Source: an uncultured Rhizobiaceae group bacterium (GTDB taxonomy: Bacteria > Pseudomonadota > Alphaproteobacteria > Rhizobiales > Rhizobiaceae). From it: a stretch of 5,371 bases of DNA. Shown here piece after piece: positions 1 to 5,371 of this stretch. The stretch spans positions 1 through 5,371 of the forward strand of contig CALDZZ010000047.1 of assembly GCA_937944075.1 (NCBI GenBank), in the 5' to 3' direction. The first letter of the stretch is position 1. Each line of letters opens with the position of its first letter. The notes beneath the pieces were generated by a model. That model was not told where the DNA came from. It searched no databases and saw only the letters and a list, made by a program, of their open reading frames with translations. Made by a program: the position numbers and the translations under genes.

Positions 1-126
1 AAGGGACTTGCATTGTTGCGACTGGATCGAATTGCAAAGGCGCAAGAAGTGCTTGCAGGGGAAACCGAGATCACTTCATCGCTTCAGCCATGGGTCAGTT
101 TCAAAATGCCGGAGACGGATGAATGA
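1..126 (+). CDS. ygfZ: C-terminal end of a YgfZ/CAF17-like folate-binding protein (partial)
   Basis: This frame is open from the left edge and gives 41 residues before a TGA stop; the start lies outside the window. The tail begins KGLALLRLDRIAKA and continues to a PWVSF segment. The G-LALLRLDR block followed by a short acidic/hydrophobic end resembles the C-terminal barrel of alphaproteobacterial YgfZ/GcvT-like proteins. Members of that family bind folate and help to assemble or repair Fe-S clusters in certain enzymes in the cytoplasm. Only the tail is visible, so the assignment rests on one short motif plus position. The stop codon overlaps the next gene's start as ATGA, which suggests co-transcription and translational coupling with the HD hydrolase. 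Another GcvT-related protein remains possible. Confidence 0.6.
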   Translation, partial: KGLALLRLDRIAKAQEVLAGETEITSSLQPWVSFKMPETDE

Positions 127-737
127 CCGCGAGGGAAAAGACACCTCGTGCCTGGCAACGCATGTTATCAGGCAGACGGCTGGACCTGCTTGAGCCTTCA
201 CCACTCGATGTGGAAATTGATGATATAGCCCACGGCCTTGCAAGAGTGGCCCGCTGGAACGGCCAGACCCGCGGGGAACATGCGTTCAGCGTTGCTCAAC
301 ATTCAGTAATTGTGTGGCAAATCTTTTGCAAGCTGAACACAAAGGCAACACCGGATGAAGAGTTGATTGCGCTTCTACATGATGGCCCGGAATATGTGGT
401 GGGAGACATGATCTCACCATTCAAGGCTGTTCTGGGTGGCGATTACAAATTGGTCGAAGCCAGATTGCAGGAAGCAATCCACTTGCGTTACACATTACAA
501 CCCGTGACACCACCAGCCTTGAAAAAAGCCATCAAACGCGCTGATTCCATTAGCGCCTATTTTGAGGCAACTGAGCTGGCAGGCTTTGAACACCAGGAAG
601 CTCGCGAGTTTTTTGGAACACCAAAAGGCTTTTCTGCTGACATGTTCAATTTCAAACCGCTTTCAGCCGGGAATGCGCAGGAAGCCTTTCTGCTAAGCTT
701 TGAGAAAATTGAACGCAAGCGAAAGAACCATGTCTGA
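123..737 (+). CDS. HD-domain phosphohydrolase (YfbR-like 5'-nucleotidase family)
   Basis: This is a 204-residue cytoplasmic protein with no signal peptide or membrane segment. The metal-binding HD signature is complete: H60 in VAQHS, the H86-D87 pair in LLHDGPEYVVGDM, and D141 in KRADSISAYFEATEL. The spacing and the block after HD (PE, GD, SPFK) match the YfbR-type and phage-type HD hydrolases, some of which are 5'-nucleotidases acting on deoxynucleoside monophosphates. The substrate here cannot be read from the sequence. The start is supported by GGAG at 111-114, eight bases upstream. The ATG overlaps the stop of the ygfZ-like gene, and the 3' end overlaps the NadQ-like gene by eight bases, so the three genes probably form one transcription unit. 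The C-terminal ~35 residues are less conserved and end in a basic tail. Confidence 0.85.
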   Translation: MTAREKTPRAWQRMLSGRRLDLLEPSPLDVEIDDIAHGLARVARWNGQTRGEHAFSVAQHSVIVWQIFCKLNTKATPDEELIALLHDGPEYVVGDMISPFKAVLGGDYKLVEARLQEAIHLRYTLQPVTPPALKKAIKRADSISAYFEATELAGFEHQEAREFFGTPKGFSADMFNFKPLSAGNAQEAFLLSFEKIERKRKNHV

Positions 738-1689
738 CCCTGCAATTGAGATTGGCCTTAATGCCGTGATTGTAGCGATCCTCGACAACACTCCAGCCAT
801 CTTGCAAACAACGCGGAGTGAGGACGCCCTTCCCTATGGCCGTTTTGACCCGCACAAGCATCGCACCATGGAAGAAGGTTTGCGTGAACTGGCAGAAGCG
901 CAGACCGGCGTTCGCCCCGGTTATGTAGAGCAGCTCTATACCTTTGGGGACCGGGGTCGCACGCCCGTCAAGGGAGACAACAGTCCGCATGTGGTATCAG
1001 TTGGATATCTGGCGCTTTCTCGTATCAATCGCGATGAGAATGAAAATCTTATTTCCGGCGATGCAAAATGGCGAAACTGGTATGCGTTTTTCCCGTGGGA
1101 GGACTGGCGCACAGCAAGACCCCGAATGCTCGATGAAATCATCATTCCGCATCTACTGGAATGGGCCACCCATCCAGCCCGCATCAACCGCATCATCAGG
1201 GGACTGGATCCTCTATCGCGTATTCGAATTTCATTCGGGCTGGAAGAGTCTGAATGGGATGATGAACTTGTATTGGAGCGTTATGAGATGATGTATGCCG
1301 CAGGCCTGATGAAGGAAGCTGTAACCGACGGACGCATGCTGCTAGACCAGGCAAACATCATTCACAGCGTTTCAATGGCGCATGACCACCGCCGTATTCT
1401 TGCAACCGCAATTGCAAGGCTACGCTCAAAACTCAAATATCGTCCGGTAATCTTTGAATTAATGCCTGAAACCTTCACCCTGTTTGACTTGCAGCAAACA
1501 GTTGAAAGTATCTTTGGCCGCGCAGTGCACAAACAGAACTTCAGGCGTCTTGTCGAAAATGCCGACCTTGTAGAACCCACTGGCGAGAGCGAACGCTCAA
1601 CAGGCGGTCGTCCTGCTGCACTCTTTCGTTTCAGAAGCGAAATCCTTAAAGAACGTCCCGCACCCGGATTGAAGATTGGCAAAAGCTGA
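730..1689 (+). CDS. nadQ: NrtR/NadQ-like NAD regulator: Nudix-like domain plus winged helix
   Basis: This is a 319-residue protein in two parts. Residues ~10-150 form a Nudix-like fold, opening with NAVIVAILDN. Its Nudix box is degenerate: RELAEAQTGV (52-61) has A57 where the second metal-binding glutamate should be and one extra residue before the Gly, so catalysis is doubtful and a ligand-sensing role more likely. Residues ~224-303 match the C-terminal winged helix of the NrtR family: LRSKLKYRPV, then a FTLFDLQ helix, a KQNFRRLVE recognition region and the wing GGRPAALFRF. Proteins of this layout in alphaproteobacteria are NAD regulators called NadQ, proposed to control nadA/B/C. The nadC gene about 3 kb away supports that. 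I chose ATG 730 over an in-frame ATG at 700 because family members begin close to the Nudix strand and 730 gives an ordinary eight-base overlap with the HD gene. The ribosome binding site is weak (GAAAGA), consistent with coupling. The symbol is inferred from domain layout and context. Confidence 0.78.
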   Translation: MSDPAIEIGLNAVIVAILDNTPAILQTTRSEDALPYGRFDPHKHRTMEEGLRELAEAQTGVRPGYVEQLYTFGDRGRTPVKGDNSPHVVSVGYLALSRINRDENENLISGDAKWRNWYAFFPWEDWRTARPRMLDEIIIPHLLEWATHPARINRIIRGLDPLSRIRISFGLEESEWDDELVLERYEMMYAAGLMKEAVTDGRMLLDQANIIHSVSMAHDHRRILATAIARLRSKLKYRPVIFELMPETFTLFDLQQTVESIFGRAVHKQNFRRLVENADLVEPTGESERSTGGRPAALFRFRSEILKERPAPGLKIGKS

Positions 1690-1703
1690 TTGAAGTCTAT
1701 ACT
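1676..1703 (+). promoter_or_regulatory. Candidate sigma70-type promoter for the PhyH-family gene
   Basis: TTGGCA (1676-1681) and TATACT (1698-1703) each match the -35 and -10 consensus at five of six positions and are separated by 16 bases. The -35 box lies inside the last codons of the nadQ-like gene. Transcription would start near 1710, giving a leader of roughly 20-30 bases before the dioxygenase gene. It is a motif match only; the 40-base gap is also short enough for read-through from the upstream genes. Confidence 0.4.
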
Positions 1704-1738
1704 GAAACTTTAACAAACACGCCTGATGGATGAACCCC

Positions 1739-2539
1739 ATGGATAATTTCATTACAAAAGAACAGATCGAGGAATTCAACACGAACGGTGCTGTTTTGCT
1801 GAAGGGCATATTCAACGACCATGTTGAAAGTGTTCGGCAGGCGATAGAAGAAAACAAGGCAAAACCCTCTTGGCGGGAACGCACTTACAAACCCGATGAT
1901 GGCAGCGCACCTTTCTTTCAGGACTATGTGGTATGGAACCAGTTTGACGGATACCGCTCACTTGTTAAAGACTCCCCCATGGCTGAAGCGGCCGCAACCT
2001 TGATGCAATCGAAAACTGCAAGAATTTTCCATGACCATGTACTGGTCAAGGAACCCGGCAATTCAATCAAAACGCCATGGCATCAGGACCAACCCTATTA
2101 TCTGGTGGAAGCGCAAAAGACTGTCTCCTTCTGGGTTCCTCTGGACCCAATTCCTCGTGAACGCACAATTGAATATATTGCAGGCTCGCATAACTGGAAC
2201 AAGGACTTCAGACCGGATCGCTTTGATGGAACACCATTGTTTGAAGATGATACTTCAGAGGCCGTTCCCGATGTGGAAACAAACCGCGACCAAATGGATG
2301 TAATCGGCTGGGCAGTGGAACCTGGAGATGCAGTCGCTTTCTCCTTCAAAACGCTCCACGGCGCACCTGCCAATTCATCCGATATTCGACGTCGGGTCGT
2401 ATCCATCAGATGGGTCGGAGACGATGCAAGATTTGTCGAGCGTCCAGGCACAACCTCTCCGGCATTTCCAGAGCTTGACTACAAGGCCGGAGAAAAATTT
2501 GAAGGTGATGAGTTTCCAGTGATTTATGAACGGAACTGA
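1739..2539 (+). CDS. Phytanoyl-CoA dioxygenase (PhyH) family Fe(II)/2-oxoglutarate oxygenase
   Basis: This 266-residue cytoplasmic protein is typical in length for bacterial PhyH-family oxygenases. The N-terminus (FITKEQIEEFNTNGAVLLKG) is the usual opening helix and strand. The iron-binding facial triad is intact: H115 and D117 in TPWHQDQPYY and H207 in KTLHGAPANS. R218, eleven residues after the last His, fits the 2-oxoglutarate-binding arginine. FHDHVLVKEPG just before the HxD motif is also characteristic. Such enzymes hydroxylate small molecules or CoA esters using O2 and 2-oxoglutarate; the substrate cannot be deduced. An in-frame ATG at 1730 would add three residues. I prefer 1739 because GGA at 1728-1730 sits eight bases upstream, whereas 1730 has no ribosome binding site; the choice is not firm. 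It is followed after 103 bases by a dehydrogenase gene on the same strand. Confidence 0.85.
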   Translation: MDNFITKEQIEEFNTNGAVLLKGIFNDHVESVRQAIEENKAKPSWRERTYKPDDGSAPFFQDYVVWNQFDGYRSLVKDSPMAEAAATLMQSKTARIFHDHVLVKEPGNSIKTPWHQDQPYYLVEAQKTVSFWVPLDPIPRERTIEYIAGSHNWNKDFRPDRFDGTPLFEDDTSEAVPDVETNRDQMDVIGWAVEPGDAVAFSFKTLHGAPANSSDIRRRVVSIRWVGDDARFVERPGTTSPAFPELDYKAGEKFEGDEFPVIYERN

Positions 2540-2560
2540 TTGTTACAACACTCAGAAAGC

Positions 2561-2573
2561 TTGCAGATTGCAA
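2561..2573. repeat. 13-base palindrome in the leader of the dehydrogenase gene
   Basis: TTGCA-GAT-TGCAA is a perfect inverted repeat with five-base arms and a three-base centre, lying in the 103-base gap between the PhyH-family gene and the dehydrogenase gene. Its form would suit a dimeric regulator's operator. The core TTGCAA is frequent elsewhere in this window inside coding sequence, so chance is a real explanation. The rest of the gap (2540-2642) is AT-rich with a TATAAA at 2617-2622 but no convincing -35 box. Confidence 0.2.
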
Positions 2574-2642
2574 CCAATCCGATAAGCATGATCATCAATG
2601 TCGTAAGTCCGGCAAATATAAAACTTTTTTGGAGTTACAAAA

Positions 2643-3722
2643 ATGACGGCAAACAGTTGGAATATAGCAGTCATACCAGGAGACGGGATCGGCAAGGAAA
2701 CAACGCCTGAAGGCATCAAGGTTTTGGAGGCGGCAAGCAAACGCTTTGACCTTGGTTTCGACTTTACCGACCACGACTTTGCATCAGCTGACTATTATAC
2801 CGAACACGGCGAGATGATGCCTGGTGACTGGAAGGAAAGATTGATCGGCAGCGATGCCTTGTTTTTTGGTGCTGTTGGCTGGCCTGATATTGTGCCTGAC
2901 CATATTTCTCTTTGGGGTTCCCTAATCAAGTTTCGCCGTGAATTTGATCAATATGTCAGTCTGCGCCCGGCTCGAGCCATGCCCGGCGTGCCGTTGCCAC
3001 TGGCTGGTCGCAAGGCCGGTGATATAGACATGATGATAGTGCGTGAGAACACCGAGGGAGAATATTCGTCTATCGGTGGGCGCATGTACCCGGGCACAGA
3101 TCGCGAAATTGTATTGCAGGAAACTGTCATGAGCCGTCATGGCGTTGACCGCATTCTGGAATATGCTTTTGAACTTGCATCGCGTCGTTCAGGTCATCTC
3201 ACATCAGCAACAAAATCGAATGGCATTTCGATCACAATGCCCTATTGGGACGAACGGGTTGAGGCCAAGGCGAAGGAATACCCAGATATCAAGGTTGATA
3301 AATACCACATCGATATTCTCACAGCGCAATTTGTCCTTAATCCAGATTGGTTTGATGTGGTGGTCGCATCCAATCTGTTTGGAGATATTCTCTCGGATCT
3401 TGGGCCAGCCTGTACAGGAACCATTGGTATTGCACCATCCGGAAACATCAATCCCGAAGGACAGTTTCCATCCCTGTTTGAACCTGTACACGGATCAGCG
3501 CCGGATATAGCTGGCAAAGGCATAGCCAATCCAATAGGACAAATCTGGGCTGCCTCCATGATGCTGGATCATCTGGGAGCACCGGAAGCCGGCAAGGCAA
3601 TTGTCAACGCGATTGAATTGGTCTTGGCGGAAAAAGCCTTGCGCACACCAGATTTGGGAGGCTCAGCCGACACAAGCACTTGTGGTACATCAGTCGTGGA
3701 TGCCTTGCTGAGCGGCAGTTAA
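2643..3722 (+). CDS. dmlA: Tartrate dehydrogenase/decarboxylase / D-malate dehydrogenase (TtuC/DmlA family)
   Basis: This 359-residue protein belongs to the beta-decarboxylating dehydrogenases (isocitrate/isopropylmalate superfamily) and matches the DmlA/TtuC branch along its whole length. Branch-typical blocks are FFGAVGWPDIVPDHISLWGS (74-93), KFRREFDQYVSLRP, VRENTEGEYS, TSATKSNGI and the MPYWDERVEA block. Catalytic positions inferred by alignment with isopropylmalate dehydrogenase are R98, R108, R134, Y141, K191, D224, D248 and D252. The loop HGSAPDIAGKGIANP (283-297) with D288 indicates NAD rather than NADP. Family members oxidise D-malate to pyruvate and CO2 and also act on tartrates, with Mn2+ or Mg2+ and K+; which substrate matters here is unknown. 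The start is supported by GGAG at 2631-2634, eight bases upstream. The symbol denotes the E. coli family member, not proven substrate preference. Confidence 0.9.
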   Translation: MTANSWNIAVIPGDGIGKETTPEGIKVLEAASKRFDLGFDFTDHDFASADYYTEHGEMMPGDWKERLIGSDALFFGAVGWPDIVPDHISLWGSLIKFRREFDQYVSLRPARAMPGVPLPLAGRKAGDIDMMIVRENTEGEYSSIGGRMYPGTDREIVLQETVMSRHGVDRILEYAFELASRRSGHLTSATKSNGISITMPYWDERVEAKAKEYPDIKVDKYHIDILTAQFVLNPDWFDVVVASNLFGDILSDLGPACTGTIGIAPSGNINPEGQFPSLFEPVHGSAPDIAGKGIANPIGQIWAASMMLDHLGAPEAGKAIVNAIELVLAEKALRTPDLGGSADTSTCGTSVVDALLSGS

Positions 3723-3736
3723 GCGTGAACTGTTTT
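3716..3736 (+). terminator. Weak candidate intrinsic terminator after the dehydrogenase gene
   Basis: CAGTT (3716-3720) can pair with AACTG (3728-3732) around a seven-base loop, extendable by two G-U pairs, and is followed by TTTT (3733-3736). The hairpin overlaps the stop codon. The stem is short and the T run is only four bases, so this is weak. No better terminator is visible for either gene in the 67-base gap 3723-3789 between the convergent operons. Confidence 0.22.
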
Positions 3737-3789
3737 GGTAAGTTGGTAGATGGCTATTTCGTCACTGTTTCTCTCAGGCCTGATTTGCA

Positions 3790-4437
3790 TCACTGCTTTA
3801 CCCTAGCCGCCACATACCAGGCCTGAATACCTTCATTGACCATATAGTCCTGTTTGGTCATTTCCAAGACTTCCCAATCCCCTGCCTTTGAATGTCGGTC
3901 AATAGCGGTTTCGAATTCCCCGCTTTCCCATACACCTTCATTGACCGTGAAGCAGACCAGACCGTCCGGCTTGGTTACGCGAATGAGTTCGAGGAAACCC
4001 TCCACCCCCAAATGACCATGGGTGAAAACACCAACGCAAAGCGTTGCATCATAAGCATTATCTTCAACAGGAAGCGGATTGCCGGGCACGAGCTTGAGAA
4101 GATTTGTATAGCCACGGCTGCGTGCGTGTTCCATCATCTCTTGAGATGGATCAGTTCCGTCAAAATGTGTAAAACCATTCGCTTTCAAATATTGGCCGAC
4201 AATACCCGTACCGCACCCTACATCCAGAATCTCAATCTCTTTTGCAGTACAATGCCGCATCAGGAGTTGAACGGTATTGGGCTGGGAAACAGTCTTCAGC
4301 TTGTTGTCATTATCATCGTCATAGCTGTCAGCCCAATTTGAATAGACATCCTTTAATTGCTCACTAACATCTGTATCCAGATCAAGATGCTGATAGTGTT
4401 CAATGCCGTGGTCTTTTGGATTTTTCTTGTCGGACAT
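3790..4437 (-). CDS. Class I SAM-dependent methyltransferase, METTL27/WBSCR27-like
   Basis: This 215-residue cytoplasmic protein has a single Rossmann methyltransferase domain. An N-terminal helix contains VYSNWADSYDDD (31-42). Motif I, the SAM-binding loop, is ILDVGCGTG (70-78). The acidic end of strand 2 is at TDPSQEM (D96). Strand 4 is YDATLCVGVFTHGHL (129-143), and the strand 5 region is RVTKPDGLVCFT (153-164). The NWADSYD opening, the VGVFTHGHL block and the KPDGLVCFTV block recall vertebrate METTL27 and its bacterial relatives, whose substrates are not established. The start is ATG 4437: an in-frame GTG at 4443 lies inside the ribosome binding site and cannot be the sensible start. The gene begins nine bases after the nadC stop on the same strand, so it is very likely co-transcribed with nadC. 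A small-molecule substrate is more likely than RNA or DNA given its size and lack of extra domains, but this is inference. Confidence 0.82.
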   Translation of the reverse strand: MSDKKNPKDHGIEHYQHLDLDTDVSEQLKDVYSNWADSYDDDNDNKLKTVSQPNTVQLLMRHCTAKEIEILDVGCGTGIVGQYLKANGFTHFDGTDPSQEMMEHARSRGYTNLLKLVPGNPLPVEDNAYDATLCVGVFTHGHLGVEGFLELIRVTKPDGLVCFTVNEGVWESGEFETAIDRHSKAGDWEVLEMTKQDYMVNEGIQAWYVAARVKQ

Positions 4438-4438
4438 T

Positions 4439-4446
4439 ATCACCTC
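4439..4446 (-). promoter_or_regulatory. Strong Shine-Dalgarno site of the methyltransferase gene, adjoining the nadC stop
   Basis: Read on the minus strand, GAGGTGAT matches the anti-Shine-Dalgarno complement (AAGGAGGTGATC) over eight bases and ends one base before ATG 4437. It starts immediately after the nadC TAA (4449-4447). This decides the methyltransferase start at 4437 rather than the GTG at 4443. It also implies that ribosomes finishing nadC can re-initiate directly. Confidence 0.8.
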
Positions 4447-5319
4447 TTATGCGATGGCAATATCGAGACCAACATCAAGCGTCGGGGCAGCCATTGTAAT
4501 CTTTGAGGTGGAGATATAATCAACACCTGTCTCGGCAATTGCCTTGATGGTCTTGATGTTGACATTGCCGGAAGCTTCAAGTTTTACAGTGCCGCCATTG
4601 TCTTCTTTATTGGTTGCAACCGCTTCTGCCAATTGCGCATTGGTCATGTTATCCAGCAACACCACATCGGGCCTTGCGCCAAGCGCTTCTTCAAATTGTT
4701 TGAGCGTATCGACCTCAACTTCAACCTTGACCAAATGCCCTGCAAATTCTCGTGCACGCTCAATCGCAAGCGCCACCCGTCCTGCAACGGCAATATGATT
4801 GTCCTTGATCAGAATGGCATCATCCAGACCAAACCGGTGATTTGAACCACCTCCACATTTTACTGCATATTTATCGAAGGCACGATGGCCGGGTATCGTC
4901 TTGCGCGTGCAACAAACCTGCGCATTGGTATGCGCAATTTTCCTTGCAAATTCGGCTGTATAACTCGCTATGCCCGACATCCGCATGAGGTAATTCAGTG
5001 CAACTCTTTCTGCACTCAAGATAGATCTTGCATTGCCACCAATCGTGGCAAGTTTGTCACCGGGCTTGATGATATCACAATCTGCCACATGCGCCTTGAA
5101 ATTGACGTTACTGTCAATGGCAGCAAAGGCAGCTCTAGCCAGCTCCATCCCTGAAACAATGCCATTCTCACGACTTGCCAAAACACAGCTTGCAGTTGCG
5201 TCAGCAGGTATGGTTGCATTGGTAGTGATATCGCCAGCACGTCCAAGGTCTTCCAGCAAGGCTTCATCAATGGCCTTGCGAATGAGTATGGGAGACAGAT
5301 GCGGACGAAGTTCACTCAT
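4447..5319 (-). CDS. nadC: Nicotinate-nucleotide pyrophosphorylase (quinolinate phosphoribosyltransferase, carboxylating)
   Basis: This enzyme condenses quinolinate with PRPP to give nicotinate mononucleotide, CO2 and pyrophosphate, the step that joins de novo synthesis to the common NAD pathway. Its 290 residues are normal for the family. An N-terminal sandwich domain (about 1-115) includes the EDLGRAGDITT block and SAERVALNYLMRMSGIAS (R105). It is followed by the barrel with TRKTIPGHRAFDKYAVKCGG (138-157), NHRFGLDDAILIKDNHI (160-176, with H161, R162, K172), E201 in VEVEVDT, D223 in LLDNM, SGN (250-252) and GVDYIS. The C-terminal loop reads TSKITMAAPTLDVGLDI where many bacterial relatives have a G-x-LTHS version; the phosphate- and quinolinate-contacting residues recognisable elsewhere are intact. 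AAGGAA at 5330-5325 lies six bases or fewer upstream of the start. The ATG overlaps the stop of the preceding gene as ATGA, and the methyltransferase gene follows directly. Confidence 0.96.
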   Translation of the reverse strand: MSELRPHLSPILIRKAIDEALLEDLGRAGDITTNATIPADATASCVLASRENGIVSGMELARAAFAAIDSNVNFKAHVADCDIIKPGDKLATIGGNARSILSAERVALNYLMRMSGIASYTAEFARKIAHTNAQVCCTRKTIPGHRAFDKYAVKCGGGSNHRFGLDDAILIKDNHIAVAGRVALAIERAREFAGHLVKVEVEVDTLKQFEEALGARPDVVLLDNMTNAQLAEAVATNKEDNGGTVKLEASGNVNIKTIKAIAETGVDYISTSKITMAAPTLDVGLDIAIA

Positions 5320-5371
5320 GCCGGTTCCTTCAATACATTTTTGGCAAGTTTGTTGGCATAGGCCAGTGTCA
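5316..5371 (-). CDS. nadB: C-terminal end of the gene preceding nadC, probably L-aspartate oxidase (partial)
   Basis: Seventeen residues are visible on the minus strand (TLAYANKLAKNVLKEPA) before a TGA stop that overlaps the nadC start as ATGA. The gene runs off the right edge. The assignment to L-aspartate oxidase (FAD-dependent, aspartate to iminoaspartate, the substrate of quinolinate synthase NadA) rests on the usual nadA-nadB-nadC order in alphaproteobacteria and on the vague resemblance of the tail to TLADA-type NadB ends. The visible stretch contains no catalytic motif, so the coding call is stronger than the product call. Confidence 0.55.
   Translation of the reverse strand, partial: TLAYANKLAKNVLKEPA

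Noticed and set aside
8..193. A 61-residue open frame bridging the first two genes
   Set aside because: It overlaps the YgfZ-like tail and the HD gene start in another frame; its translation is rich in Arg, Cys and His and has no motif.
944..1291. A 115-residue open frame on the plus strand inside the regulator gene
   Set aside because: It is an alternative frame of the NadQ-like gene, whose domains are continuous through this stretch.
3774..3826. CAGGCCTGA occurring twice (3775-3783 and 3818-3826), the first as the palindrome TCAGGCCTGA
   Set aside because: The second copy is inside methyltransferase coding sequence, the repeat is only nine bases, and the palindrome has no loop or T run to make a terminator.
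3892..4341. A 149-residue open frame on the plus strand opposite the methyltransferase gene
   Set aside because: It lies wholly antisense to a gene with clear SAM-binding motifs, and its translation shows no recognisable domain or good ribosome binding site.
4441..4443. GTG start for the methyltransferase, two codons upstream of the ATG
   Set aside because: The GTG is part of the strong Shine-Dalgarno sequence, which is placed correctly for ATG 4437.
4474..4515. The unusual NadC C-terminal loop (TSKITMAAP rather than a G-x-LTHS form) as a sign of altered function
   Set aside because: This loop varies among NadC proteins, and all the main substrate-binding motifs are present, so it is most likely lineage variation.

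Overview
The window looks like ordinary chromosomal DNA from an alphaproteobacterium, most likely of the Hyphomicrobiales (Rhizobiales). The evidence is the pairing of a NadQ/NrtR-type NAD regulator with a nadB-nadC locus, the alphaproteobacterial look of the YgfZ-like tail and NadC, and a base composition near 50% G+C judged by eye. No mobile elements, CRISPR arrays, RNA genes or phage genes were found.

Layout. Positions 1-1689 (+) hold three tightly packed, overlapping genes: the 3' end of a YgfZ/CAF17-like gene, an HD-domain phosphohydrolase, and a NrtR/NadQ-like regulator made of a degenerate Nudix domain and a C-terminal winged helix. Positions 1739-2539 (+) hold a PhyH-family Fe(II)/2-oxoglutarate dioxygenase with its own plausible sigma70 promoter. 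Positions 2643-3722 (+) hold a tartrate/D-malate dehydrogenase of the TtuC/DmlA type, after a 103-base leader. On the minus strand, converging on these, a second operon reads leftwards from the right edge: the last codons of a gene that is probably nadB, then nadC (quinolinate phosphoribosyltransferase), then a small SAM-dependent methyltransferase resembling METTL27/WBSCR27.

How the genes fit together. The clearest theme is NAD: a probable NAD-responsive repressor on one strand and de novo NAD synthesis genes on the other, about 3 kb apart. DmlA-type enzymes use NAD, but nothing in the sequence proves that the dioxygenase and dehydrogenase belong to the NAD regulon. The least explained item is the methyltransferase, whose very strong ribosome binding site overlaps the nadC stop codon, so it is probably co-transcribed and translationally coupled with NAD biosynthesis. 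I see no clear new defence or mobile system; the findings are modest functional-linkage hypotheses.
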